From Rhizobiaceae bacterium (GTDB lineage Bacteria > Pseudomonadota > Alphaproteobacteria > Rhizobiales > Rhizobiaceae), in assembly GCA_029233925.1 (NCBI GenBank), contig JARGOX010000010.1, positions 124,001 through 188,000 of the forward strand: DNA of 64,000 nucleotides, in the 5' to 3' direction. Made by a program: the position numbers and the translations under genes. Below are positions 44,061 to 52,685 of this stretch, piece by piece (position 1 is the stretch's first letter; every line of letters begins with the position of its first letter). The notes under the pieces were generated by a model. That model saw nothing but the letters and a program-made list of their open reading frames with translations, was not told where the DNA came from and did not search any database.

Positions 44061-45032
44061 ATGACGAAAATATCCACGTTTCTGAAAGGTTGCGCCCTCG
44101 CTGCATTCCTGGTGGCAACCCAGGCATCTGCAGAGGACAAAGTCGTGGCCATCGCGAACCTGGGGCCGCATCCGGCGCTGAACGCTGTCGTCAGTGGGTT
44201 CAAACAGGGGATGGCAGATGGTGGCTATGTGGAAGGGGCCGGCCTGACCTACGTTTACCAGGACGCCAGCTTTGACGCTTCGGTCGTGGCGCAAATGCTC
44301 ACGACGCTTGAAGCATCAAGCCCCGATGTTTTCTTGACGGTGACGACCCCGATCAGTCAGGCCGCACGCCGTGTCGTGCAAGACAAGACAATCCCGATCG
44401 TCTTTGCTCCGGTGACAGACCCGGTCGACGCCGGCCTGGTTCCGTCCTGGGATGGTGGCAGTGACCGCTTTACCGGCGCCTCCAACCTTCAATCGATGGA
44501 AACCGTGTTCGCCTTTGCAGCAGACCTTCTGGGAAAAGCCGACAAGATTGGGATTCTCTTCAATCCGGGCGATGCCAATGATGTTGTCAATATCACCTAT
44601 GCCAAGGAGGCTGCCGCCGCAATGGGGGTGGAGCTTGTCACCGTCAGTGTCGAGACAACCGCCGATATCCCGGTGCGCGTCAATGCGTTGAAAGACACGG
44701 ATGTGATCTATCTGATCCCTTCCAGCATGTTGCAACCGGCGCTGCCAGCAGTGGCCGCCGCAGCACGCCGTATCGGCGTGCCGGTGATCAATGCCTCGCC
44801 GGTCGGCGTGGAAGACGGGCAGATCCTTGCTTCCATGGCGGTTTCCTGGTTCGAGGTCGGCCGTCAGGCGGGGCTGCGTGCCGGGCGCATACTGGAAGGT
44901 GAGGCTGTCAGCACGATCGACATCTATCGCCCGTCCCCTGCTGATCATACACCAACCATCAGCGCAGCTTTCATGGCAGCGGCCGGGATGACACTGCCCG
45001 ATGCCTTGGCTGATTGTGACTGCGTAAAGTGA
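44061..45032 (+). CDS. ABC_sub_bind-family periplasmic binding protein, 323 aa
   Basis: A signal peptide (C-A-L-A-A-F-L-V-A-T-Q-A-S-A) precedes a mature protein of the ABC_sub_bind type (TrpX/YtgA-like), with G-F-K-Q-G-M-A-D-G-G-Y-V-E-G near the N-terminus, the conserved F-A-P-V-T-D-P-V-D-A-G-L-V, and I-G-I-L-F-N-P-G-D-A-N. These proteins bind small aromatic or amino-acid-like ligands. Gene order binding protein - ATPase - permease is typical. Its stop overlaps the ATPase start (GTGA). Confidence 0.85.
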   Translation: MTKISTFLKGCALAAFLVATQASAEDKVVAIANLGPHPALNAVVSGFKQGMADGGYVEGAGLTYVYQDASFDASVVAQMLTTLEASSPDVFLTVTTPISQAARRVVQDKTIPIVFAPVTDPVDAGLVPSWDGGSDRFTGASNLQSMETVFAFAADLLGKADKIGILFNPGDANDVVNITYAKEAAAAMGVELVTVSVETTADIPVRVNALKDTDVIYLIPSSMLQPALPAVAAAARRIGVPVINASPVGVEDGQILASMAVSWFEVGRQAGLRAGRILEGEAVSTIDIYRPSPADHTPTISAAFMAAAGMTLPDALADCDCVK

Positions 45033-45832
45033 CAGCCGCCGCCAAGCAGGCCGGAGTCATCGTCTCTGGTCTGCAAAAAACCTTCTTTCCGGGAACCGTA
45101 CAGGAGAAACGCGCGCTCGACGGGGTGAGTTTTTCTCTTGCTCCCGGTGAGTTTGCAATCGTCATCGGCAGCAATGGAGCGGGCAAAAGCACCATGCTGA
45201 ATGCGATCTCCGGCGAGGTTCAGGTGGATGAAGGAACGATCTCCATCGCCGGGAAGGCGATTGAACAATGGCCAACACACAAACGTGCGGGCTACATCAG
45301 TCGTGTTTTTCAGGATCCGATGCAAGGCACTGCGGCGTCACTGACGATCGAAGAAAACCTGGCCATTTCAGCACGGCGTGGCAAGCGGCGCAGTTTTCGG
45401 GCCGGTCTGCAGGTCGCTGAACGCGAAGAATTTCGCTCGGCACTCGAGCCCCTTGGTCTGGGCCTTGAGAACCGCTTGAAGGACCGCGTATCCCTGCTCT
45501 CAGGCGGGCAGCGCCAGTCCTTGACCCTGATCATGGCGACATTGCAAGCGCCGCAACTTTTGCTTCTGGACGAACACACCGCTGCGCTTGACCCACGTGC
45601 TGCTGACATGGTGATCAGATCAACGCTGAGTGCCGTAGAAGACCGCCAGATCACCACCCTTATGATCACCCATAATATGGAGCAGGCAATCGCCCACGGT
45701 GACCGCCTTTTGATGATGCACGAGGGCCGTGTCGTGCTTGATCTTGCAAAGGATGAGAAGGCCAAACTGACGACCGCCGATCTGGTAACCCGTTTTCATG
45801 ATGTGGTGAGTGACCGCATGTTGCTGAGTTAG
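45029..45832 (+). CDS. ABC transporter ATPase, 267 aa
   Basis: One ATPase domain: Walker A G-S-N-G-A-G-K-S-T, Q-loop F-Q-D-P-M-Q-G, signature L-L-S-G-G-Q-R-Q, Walker B L-L-L-L-D-E-H-T-A-A-L, H-loop T-H-N. In Walker B the catalytic Glu is followed by His, a variation common in this class. GTG 45029 overlaps the binding-protein stop. It works with the permease at 45843. Confidence 0.9.
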   Translation: MTAAAKQAGVIVSGLQKTFFPGTVQEKRALDGVSFSLAPGEFAIVIGSNGAGKSTMLNAISGEVQVDEGTISIAGKAIEQWPTHKRAGYISRVFQDPMQGTAASLTIEENLAISARRGKRRSFRAGLQVAEREEFRSALEPLGLGLENRLKDRVSLLSGGQRQSLTLIMATLQAPQLLLLDEHTAALDPRAADMVIRSTLSAVEDRQITTLMITHNMEQAIAHGDRLLMMHEGRVVLDLAKDEKAKLTTADLVTRFHDVVSDRMLLS

Positions 45833-45842
45833 AGCCGGGCAA

Positions 45843-46739
45843 ATGGACATCCTGTCAACATACTATAACTTGATCCCGGTCAGCCTGGCACAGGGCGCAG
45901 TTTATGCCTTTGTCGCCATCGGCGTCATGATCCCGTTCCGCCTGCTCAGCCTGCCGGACCTTACTGCCGAGGGCAGCTTCCCGCTTGGCGCAGCGGTTGC
46001 CGCAGCGCTGCTGGCCAATGGTATGGGCATCATGCCGGCAATGGGGCTGGCGCTGCTTGCCGGTGCGCTGGCCGGCGCTCTGACCGCTGTGATCCATGTG
46101 TTTTTCAAAGTCACCTCCCTGCTGGCCGGAATCATTGTGCTGACCATGATGTTCAGCATCAACATTCGTGTCATGGGTAAACCCAACACGGCATTGTTCA
46201 GCCATGATACGCTCTTCACAATATTGCTGAATGCTGACGGGGGGACACCGATCACCCAGTTTGCTGTGCTTTCAGTGATGTTGGCGGCGCTTTGTCTGCT
46301 GCTCTACTGGTTTCTGCACACCGAGCTTGGGCTGGCCCTGAGGGCGGTTGGTTCGAACCAGACAATGGCACGGGCGCAAGGCCTGTCAACGACGCTCTAC
46401 ATCATCGCAGGACTTGCCGGCGCCGGGGCGCTGGCGGCCCTTGGCGGTTCGGTCATGGCGCAATACCAGAGCTATGCCGACGTCAATATGGGAGTTGGAG
46501 TCCTGGTTATCGGTCTGGCCGCAACCATCCTGGGCGAGGCGATCCTCCGCGGCAGTACCCTTGCCCGGCAGATCCTCGCGCCGGTCGTCGGCAGCCTCCT
46601 CTACTTTCAATTCGTTGCCATCGCACTCAGCCTCGGGTTCAAACCATCGGATCTAAAGCTGTTGACCGGACTGTTTGTCCTCTTCGCGCTGGCCCTGCCG
46701 ATGATACGCAGCAAATTCAAACGGAATTCTTCCCGATAG
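45843..46739 (+). CDS. ABC transporter permease, 298 aa
   Basis: A BPD_transp_2-type permease with about eight helices. The motif P-D-L-T-A-E-G-S-F-P-L-G-A-A near residue 42 and L-A-A-T-I-L-G-E-A-I-L-R-G near 230 match the permease class that accompanies ABC_sub_bind proteins. It starts 11 bp after the ATPase stop and ends the transporter. A DUF3592 gene follows at 46788. Confidence 0.87.
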   Translation: MDILSTYYNLIPVSLAQGAVYAFVAIGVMIPFRLLSLPDLTAEGSFPLGAAVAAALLANGMGIMPAMGLALLAGALAGALTAVIHVFFKVTSLLAGIIVLTMMFSINIRVMGKPNTALFSHDTLFTILLNADGGTPITQFAVLSVMLAALCLLLYWFLHTELGLALRAVGSNQTMARAQGLSTTLYIIAGLAGAGALAALGGSVMAQYQSYADVNMGVGVLVIGLAATILGEAILRGSTLARQILAPVVGSLLYFQFVAIALSLGFKPSDLKLLTGLFVLFALALPMIRSKFKRNSSR

Positions 46740-46787
46740 GCCGGGGCTACGCCGTCAAAGCAATGACCCTTGAAAGGGAGAATCGAA

Positions 46788-47228
46788 ATGGAAGAAACAC
46801 CCCTCTGGATCACCGCATTGATCGTCGTTCTATTTGTTCTGCTGCCTATTGGTATTTCGTTTTTGGGAGCCAAAAACATTTACAGGGTCCATCGCTTCAG
46901 AAAAGGTACGGAGCGCCGCATGGGCACGGTGGTCGACATCAGGCAGTCGACGAGCCAGGGCGGTGAAGATCAGGATCCGACAACGCTCTATCAACCAATG
47001 TTTGAGTTTTCCGGCCCAGGTGGTGGATTGCTGCGCGGTGAAACCCCCACGGCTTCCGCAAATCAGAATTTTCAACAGGGCACTGAACATGCCATCCTGG
47101 TGAACTTTGACGAGCCGGGAATAGTACACATGTCTGGCAACCGACCCTATATCTTTGGGCTGGTGATGGTCTGTGCGGGCGGAGTTCTGGCCTTTTTCGG
47201 GCTTGGTGTTTCGACCGGGCTGATTTGA
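46788..47228 (+). CDS. DUF3592-like membrane protein, 146 aa
   Basis: Two membrane helices, at about residues 6-26 and 122-142, enclose a soluble beta-rich part with the DUF3592 features (G-T-V-V-D-I-R near residue 48 and Y-Q-P-M-F-E-F-x-G beyond). Function unknown in the whole family. GGGAG before ATG 46788 decides the start. It follows the ABC permease by 48 bp and may be co-transcribed, though a link is not obvious. Confidence 0.75.
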   Translation: MEETPLWITALIVVLFVLLPIGISFLGAKNIYRVHRFRKGTERRMGTVVDIRQSTSQGGEDQDPTTLYQPMFEFSGPGGGLLRGETPTASANQNFQQGTEHAILVNFDEPGIVHMSGNRPYIFGLVMVCAGGVLAFFGLGVSTGLI

Positions 47229-47471
47229 CCGGGCTGTCATTTTTGTATGCCCTTTATAGGCGTGCCATTGGAAAATGAGGCTGTAATAGTACGGGGTCAT
47301 TTGACGGCGGGAAATCATCACACCGCGCTATGCGATGCGTTCAATGAAGCGTACGGGACACGGCATCCGCTCTGCGCTATGGCTTCAGGGCGCGCCGAAA
47401 AAAGCCCGTATTTGACATTTCATTACCGCAGTCGCTATGCGGTTCGGCCAGTGCTCTAACAGTCAGATCTG

Positions 47472-49007
47472 CTAATCTTGCCCGCCTGAGTTTTCCTTGC
47501 CCGCATCCTGGTTGGGAACCTGTGTCTTTTTAGGGTAAAAATCTGAGATAATGATCCAGCCTAGAAGCAGGGCTGAAAGTGCGATGAGCCCGCCGCTGAT
47601 CGGGGTTTCAACAAAGGTCATGAAGTCTCCGCGCGACAGAATGAGAGACCGTCGAAAATTCTCCTCGATCATCGGTGCAAGGATGAAACCCAGCAGCATT
47701 GGTGCAGGCTCGATGCTGAGGAGCAACATCATGTAACCAAAGAGACCGAATGCCATGACCAGACCAACATCAAAAACCGAATTGTTGATCGAATAGACAC
47801 CGATACACACGAACGAAATGATCATGGGGTAGAGCAGGCCATAGGGCACCTTCAGCAATTGAACCCAAAGACCGATCAGGGGGATGTTCAAAATCAGAAG
47901 AAGCAGGTTTCCGATGAAAAAACTTGCAACCAACCCCCAGAACAAGGGGGCATGGTCCACCAGCAGCATTGGTCCGGGTGGCACTCCGTGTATCATCAAG
48001 GCGCCCAGCATCACCGCCATGACTGGATCGCCCGGCACGCCAAGTGTCAATGTGGGCACAAAACCGGTTTGGCTGGCGGCATTGTTGGAAGCCTCGGGCG
48101 CAGCCACACCCTCGATCGCACCACGCCCAAAGCGCGAGGGATCGCGGGCGATTTTTTTCTCTGTTGCATAGGCAATAAATGTGGAAATCGTCGGTCCGGC
48201 CCCTGGCAACATCCCCAGGATCGAGCCGATACTTGCGCCGCGAAACATCGGCAGAATTGAGCGTTTGACATCTCCGGGGCCAGGCATCATCGATCGCCAG
48301 CCGAGCTTTTCGGTGCTGCCACTCACAACATGGCGCCCCGCATTGGCCATGATGAGCGCAACCCCGAAAACACCAGTGGCGATCGGTACAAGCCCAATCC
48401 CATCGGAGAGCTTCAAAAAGCCAAATGTGAAACGTGGAGAGCCGCTATAGATGTCGGTTCCCACCAGGCCGAGCAACAATCCCAACAGGACCGAAACAAG
48501 ACCGCGCACCAGAGAATCACGAACCAGAATTGCCGCCGCTATCAACCCCAGCAACATCAGCGCAAAATATTCGGTCGGCCCAAACTGCAGTGCAAAATTT
48601 GCCAGGACCGGTGCCAATGAGGCCAATACGATAATCCCGAAGCAACTGCCAAAAAATGATGCAATCGTGGTCATGAACAAAGCTGAACCGGCGCGCCCCT
48701 GCAATGCCAGGGGATGCCCATCAAGACATGTGACCGCCCCTGCGGACGTGCCCGGCAGATTGAGCAAAATGGACGCAGTCGAATTGCCGTATTGTGACCC
48801 GTAATAGATGCCTGCCAGCATGATGATCGCCGATGTCGGGTCGAGATAATAGGTGATTGGCAATAGCATGCCGATTGTCACCATGGGCCCAAGCCCAGGC
48901 AAAACCCCTATGAACGTGCCCAGCGTCACACCGATGAAGCAATAGAGGAGCGCTTCCCAAGAGAGCGCGACGCCAAAACCCATGAGCAGATTGTCAAAAA
49001 TATTCAT
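47472..49007 (-). CDS. tctA: tripartite tricarboxylate transporter large permease TctA, 511 aa
   Basis: A multi-helix (about 11-12) membrane protein of the TTT family. The N-terminal signature (G-T-F-I-G-V-L-P-G-L-G-P, then Y-Y-G-S-Q-Y-G-N-S-T-A-S-I-L-L-N-L-P-G-T) and the mirror-image second repeat (L-G-M-L-P-G-A-G-P, E-A-S-N-N-A-A) are both present. It imports a small carboxylate using the proton gradient and the binding protein encoded divergently at 49649. Start ATG 49007, two bases after the TctB stop; the frame upstream lies inside tctB. Confidence 0.92.
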   Translation of the reverse strand: MNIFDNLLMGFGVALSWEALLYCFIGVTLGTFIGVLPGLGPMVTIGMLLPITYYLDPTSAIIMLAGIYYGSQYGNSTASILLNLPGTSAGAVTCLDGHPLALQGRAGSALFMTTIASFFGSCFGIIVLASLAPVLANFALQFGPTEYFALMLLGLIAAAILVRDSLVRGLVSVLLGLLLGLVGTDIYSGSPRFTFGFLKLSDGIGLVPIATGVFGVALIMANAGRHVVSGSTEKLGWRSMMPGPGDVKRSILPMFRGASIGSILGMLPGAGPTISTFIAYATEKKIARDPSRFGRGAIEGVAAPEASNNAASQTGFVPTLTLGVPGDPVMAVMLGALMIHGVPPGPMLLVDHAPLFWGLVASFFIGNLLLLILNIPLIGLWVQLLKVPYGLLYPMIISFVCIGVYSINNSVFDVGLVMAFGLFGYMMLLLSIEPAPMLLGFILAPMIEENFRRSLILSRGDFMTFVETPISGGLIALSALLLGWIIISDFYPKKTQVPNQDAGKENSGGQD

Positions 49008-49009
49008 GA

Positions 49010-49495
49010 TTACCACCAGAAAGGCTGAAGCGGCAGGCCCAGCAGGAATACGAAAACAACGGTGCAAAGGCTTGATGCAAACAAGGCCAGAAGCAACACA
49101 CTGCGCAGTCTCAGACTGCGATCGGCACTGGCACTCAAGATTGTCACAATGGCAATGGTTGGCGCCAGGCCCAACGGATTTATCAGAATCATGAAAGCAA
49201 TCATCGCAGCGCTGATGTGGACAGGACCGCGAATCGAGATTTTTGGCTGGTCGGTGGAGTTCGCAGGACTACCGGCAAGTCCCAGAAAAATGGCCATGAT
49301 GCTAAGCAATGCGCCAATAGCGAATGGGAATGCCCCGGCGCCGATCCTTCGTACCGAACCGAGATCCAATGACAGGCCTTCCCACATCGAATAGACCCCA
49401 CATCCGGCAACCAAAGAAATTGTTATCCAATCTCTGGCTGACAACCCTTTGTAAAACCTTGGCTTTCTATCAACATTAGAAAAATTCACGCGCAC
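49010..49495 (-). CDS. tctB: tripartite tricarboxylate transporter small subunit TctB, 161 aa
   Basis: Four predicted membrane helices and the usual TctB opening (G-L-S-A-R-D-W-I-T-I...G-V-Y-S-M-W-E-G-L-S-L) with R-R-I-G-A-G-A-F-P. It forms the small membrane subunit with TctA. GTG 49495 is the start. The gene is directly upstream of tctA (2-bp gap) and divergent from the binding protein gene, with 153 bp of regulatory sequence in between. Confidence 0.88.
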   Translation of the reverse strand: MRVNFSNVDRKPRFYKGLSARDWITISLVAGCGVYSMWEGLSLDLGSVRRIGAGAFPFAIGALLSIMAIFLGLAGSPANSTDQPKISIRGPVHISAAMIAFMILINPLGLAPTIAIVTILSASADRSLRLRSVLLLALFASSLCTVVFVFLLGLPLQPFWW

Positions 49496-49532
49496 AAACT
49501 CCCGCCTTTGTGACTTTTACCGGCCACAATCA

Positions 49533-49575
49533 TTGACAAGGGGCCGGTTTATATCAAGTATGTTAGCGGTAACAT
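49533..49575 (+). promoter_or_regulatory. promoter with GntR(LacI)-type palindromic operator
   Basis: TTGACA at 49533-49538 is a consensus -35, with a weak -10 (AAGTAT) 17 bp on. The perfect palindrome ATGTTA-GCGG-TAACAT (49560-49575) differs by one base from the known operator of the E. coli LacI-family regulator GntR (ATGTTACCGGTAACAT). It lies in the divergent tctB/tctC region, and a LacI-family gene follows at 51414. Confidence 0.65.
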
Positions 49576-49648
49576 AGCCGATCTTGTTATTCAATGACAG
49601 AGTTGTCAAAGGCAACAAGTTCAGTGCAACCCTCAAGGAGAAGAAAAC

Positions 49649-50626
49649 ATGTTTCTTAAAAAAATGATCTGGACCATGTCGTTTGTCGCCGGTGCTGCCG
49701 TTTGTGCGCCAGCGGCTATGGCGGACGATTTCCCGACCAAGCCAATTACCTGGGTGAGCCCATGGAATCCCGGCGGTGCGAATGACACGCTCTCGCGTGC
49801 TATCGCGCAGGAAGCTGAAAAGGTCCTCGGCCAGCCCATAGCCGTCATCAATCGACCGGGAGCATCCGGCACCATTGGCAGTGCCTCAGTCGCAACCGCA
49901 AACGATAACGGCTATTCCGTGGTTCTTGGCAGCACGCCAACCCATGCAACGGCCCCGCATATCTACGCCAATCTGCCCTACGATCCTGAAAAGGATTTTT
50001 CTCCAGTGACAATGGTCGGCAGCGTGCCAAACGTGCTGGTCGTAAACCCCAAGCTGGATATCAATTCGGTTGATGAACTGATCGCCTATGCCAAGGCGCA
50101 TCCCGGTGAGCTGAACTATTATTCGACGGGGCCGGGCACATCACAGCACCTCTCGGCAGCGCTGTTTGAAAACCTGACCGGCGTGAAAATGGAACATGTG
50201 CCCTACACTGGTTCCGCCCCGGCAATGGTTGATTTGCTGGCGGGAAGAATTGATCTCGCATTCGACAATATGAATACCGTCATTCCACATATCGAAGCAG
50301 GAAGTCTGCGGGCTCTTGGCGTCACGACCCCTGAGCGTTCCGATGCACTTCCCGATGTTCCAACGATTGCCGAAGCTGGTGTCGATGGATACGACGCAAG
50401 CGTTTGGTTTGGTGTTTTTGCAGCTCCGGGCACAGCACCTGAACGGCTTGATATTCTGCAAAATGCCATTGCAACGGCGCTTCAAACGCCCGCATTGGCA
50501 GAACGTTTGAACACTCTGGGCGTGCGGGTGATCGCAAATACACCGGCAGAATTTTCCAAAATCCAGGCATCGGAAATCACCCGCTGGGGTGAGGTCGCAA
50601 AGGCGGCAGGCATCGAGCTTCGATAA
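49649..50626 (+). CDS. tctC: TTT periplasmic binding protein TctC (Bug family), 325 aa
   Basis: A cleaved signal peptide (V-A-G-A-A-V-C-A-P-A-A-M-A) precedes a mature Bug protein with the family opening P-T-K-P-I-T-W-V-S-P-W-N-P-G-G-A-N-D-T. The N-terminal G-G region and the later Y-Y-S-T-G-P-G-T-S-Q-H are ligand-pocket signs of carboxylate binding. ATG 49649 has AAGGAG upstream. It is divergent from tctBA and ahead of DUF1028 and lacI genes, so all form one regulon. Its ligand is a carboxylate of unknown identity; a gluconate-like acid is hinted by the operator. Confidence 0.9.
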   Translation: MFLKKMIWTMSFVAGAAVCAPAAMADDFPTKPITWVSPWNPGGANDTLSRAIAQEAEKVLGQPIAVINRPGASGTIGSASVATANDNGYSVVLGSTPTHATAPHIYANLPYDPEKDFSPVTMVGSVPNVLVVNPKLDINSVDELIAYAKAHPGELNYYSTGPGTSQHLSAALFENLTGVKMEHVPYTGSAPAMVDLLAGRIDLAFDNMNTVIPHIEAGSLRALGVTTPERSDALPDVPTIAEAGVDGYDASVWFGVFAAPGTAPERLDILQNAIATALQTPALAERLNTLGVRVIANTPAEFSKIQASEITRWGEVAKAAGIELR

Positions 50627-50664
50627 GTGTTGCACAACCAATAAACATAAGCAGGAAGACAAAA

Positions 50665-51345
50665 ATGACTTTTTCCGTAATCGCGCGCTGCAAACGAACT
50701 GGAATGTTCGGAATAGCCATTGCAACGCGACCCCTCGCAATCGGTGCAAAATGCCCATTTCTGAAAGCCGGACTGGGAGGACTTGTTTCCCAGGCAAACG
50801 GGGATCCCCGCTTTGGCCCACTTGGCCTGAACCTTTTGGAAACGGGTTTTTCCGCACCCAAGGTCATGCGGGAACTGGAAGACAATGACCCCTATATCGA
50901 GTGGCGCCAAATCGCCGTTATCGATCGTGATGGCCGCACAGCTGCCCGCACAGGCAGTGACAACGAAGACTGGAAGGGCCACATCGCCATCGACAATTTC
51001 GTGTCACTGGGCAATAGGGTAACCAGCGAAGCGACAGTGACAAAAATGGCTGACGTATGGGAGACAACGGATGAGTTGGACCTCGGTGAACGCCTGATGC
51101 GCTGTGTCGAAGCGGGCCGCGACGCCGGTGGTCAGATTGCCGGTCAACATTCAGCATCTATCCTGGTTGTGAACAAAAGGTCCTATGGCTGGATCGATCT
51201 CCGCGTCGATGAGCACGACGAGCCCATCGGAGAACTGCGCCGCATTCTTGACCTGTACACGCCATTGCTTGAATATTACGATGTGCGACCAGCTAAACCT
51301 GATATGCCCCGTGATGATATCTGGCGGCAAGAACGAGGCGTCTAA
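50665..51345 (+). CDS. DUF1028 protein, putative Ntn-hydrolase, 226 aa
   Basis: The start T-F-S-V-I-A-R-C-K-R-T-G-M-F-G-I-A-I-A-T and the G-G-L-V-S-Q-A-N motif are the signature of DUF1028. The fold is related to Ntn hydrolases; the family is often found with amino-acid or carboxylate transport genes. The substrate is not known. It starts 38 bp after tctC, clearly in the same operon, so it may hydrolyse the imported compound. A hairpin follows the stop by 28 bp. Confidence 0.82.
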   Translation: MTFSVIARCKRTGMFGIAIATRPLAIGAKCPFLKAGLGGLVSQANGDPRFGPLGLNLLETGFSAPKVMRELEDNDPYIEWRQIAVIDRDGRTAARTGSDNEDWKGHIAIDNFVSLGNRVTSEATVTKMADVWETTDELDLGERLMRCVEAGRDAGGQIAGQHSASILVVNKRSYGWIDLRVDEHDEPIGELRRILDLYTPLLEYYDVRPAKPDMPRDDIWRQERGV

Positions 51346-51372
51346 GACCTCATAGGTAAAGCTATATACTAT

Positions 51373-51399
51373 CGGGCGGGGCCAACACCCCGCCCGTTT
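51373..51399 (+). terminator. GC-rich hairpin between DUF1028 and lacI genes
   Basis: CGGGCGGGG (51373-51381) pairs perfectly with CCCCGCCCG (51388-51396) around CCAACA, followed by TTTC. It should end the tctC-DUF1028 transcript. It is only 15 bp before the LacI start codon, and a TATACT -10-like box at 51365-51370 precedes it, so lacI probably has its own promoter there. Confidence 0.65.
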
Positions 51400-51413
51400 C
51401 ATATGGAGGAAAC

Positions 51414-52466
51414 ATGAAACGCGCCCGCAAAGCGAAGCGATCCTACGGCTCCTGGGCGACAGGCAAAGACGTCGCTGCAGCGGCAAAAGTGTCGCTTATT
51501 ACGGTATCCCGAGCCTTCAGCATGCCAGAACGGCTGGCACCTGAAACGCTTAAACGCGTCCAGAAGGTGGCCGAGGATCTTGGCTACATTCCCAACGCCG
51601 TTGCCGGAGAGCTGTCTTCACGCCGCAGCAAGGTCGTCGCAGTCGTTGTTCCGACACTCTCCAATTCAAACTTTGCGCGCACGATCGAAGGTCTCGTCGC
51701 CCGGTTGAACAAGGATGGTTATGAACTGCTTTTGTCTTCAAGCGCATTTTCTCCCGATCGCGAAGCTGAAATTGTAGCGACGCTGCTGGAACGTCGGCCC
51801 GATGGCATTGTGCTGATTGGTAACGATCATTCCCCAAAACTGGAAAAAATGGTCACTGCGATCGGTATTCCCGTCGTTGAATTGTGGGCTCTCAACGGTC
51901 CGATACTGGACATGGCTGTCGGATTCTCCGATTTTGACGCAATGCGCTCCATGACCTGCCACGTTCTTGATCAGGGCAGGAAATATGTCGGATATGTCGA
52001 TTTTCATACGCCAGGGATAAGGCGCTACGAGGAGCGGCGAAACGGGTTCATTGCTGCAGTCCAGGCAAATGGTTGCCCGGACCAATTGATATTCAGCTCC
52101 CCGGCTCAAAAGGACTATGAAAGTGGACGTCTGGGGCTGGCCGCTCTGCTTCAGAGCGAACCGCGCCTTGATGCCATTATCGGATGCACGGATATTCATG
52201 CCGCCGGCGCGATTTTCGAATGCGCACGGCGCGGTATTCACGTGCCCTCCGTCATGTCCATTGCCGGGTTTGGCGATTTTGAAATTGCTGCATCCATCGA
52301 ACCGGCTCTGACAACCATTCGCTCGCCGGCTTTTGAAATGGGCTGTCATGCGGCATCCATGTTGATGGCAAAGATCCACGGAGAAGATGTCAGTGCCAAA
52401 CCCAAAGATGTCGGGTTCGAAATCGTCTTGCGCGATTCAGTCGCACCGCACGCATCTGCAGCATGA
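51414..52466 (+). CDS. LacI-family regulator, GntR-like, 350 aa
   Basis: Residues 15-75 form the LacI HTH and hinge helix (T-G-K-D-V-A-A-A-A-K-V-S-L-I-T-V-S-R-A-F; L-G-Y-I-P-N-A-V-A-G), followed by a periplasmic-binding-protein-like effector domain. The HTH and A-V-V-V-P-T-L-S-N-S-N-F-A strongly resemble regulators of gluconate genes (GntR of the LacI family). The palindrome at 49560-49575 fits that specificity, so it probably represses the divergent tct genes and is relieved by a sugar acid. GGAGGA precedes ATG 51414. It lies at the end of the operon but likely has its own promoter. Confidence 0.85.
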   Translation: MKRARKAKRSYGSWATGKDVAAAAKVSLITVSRAFSMPERLAPETLKRVQKVAEDLGYIPNAVAGELSSRRSKVVAVVVPTLSNSNFARTIEGLVARLNKDGYELLLSSSAFSPDREAEIVATLLERRPDGIVLIGNDHSPKLEKMVTAIGIPVVELWALNGPILDMAVGFSDFDAMRSMTCHVLDQGRKYVGYVDFHTPGIRRYEERRNGFIAAVQANGCPDQLIFSSPAQKDYESGRLGLAALLQSEPRLDAIIGCTDIHAAGAIFECARRGIHVPSVMSIAGFGDFEIAASIEPALTTIRSPAFEMGCHAASMLMAKIHGEDVSAKPKDVGFEIVLRDSVAPHASAA

Positions 52467-52685
52467 GGATACCGGAGCAAACTGCGGTTGAGCGGGCGGT
52501 GCAATAAGGAACCCCGCTTTGCGCCAGGTTTTCCCGGGTACTTGTCGAAATTGGACTTGGATGGTTTTTTGCAGGCTTTCCTGCATAAGTTAAAATAGAC
52601 AAAGTGTTCTTGCCGATTTCCTGATCTAAGGATCGGGCCAGCAGGCGAAGAATTCCCTTGTGAAAGAAAATTGTCGGAGAGCAGC
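52467..52685. promoter_or_regulatory. intergenic region before the globin-like gene
   Basis: 219 bp without coding signs. It should hold the terminator of lacI and the promoter of the globin-like gene; I see no clear consensus boxes. Confidence 0.35.
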
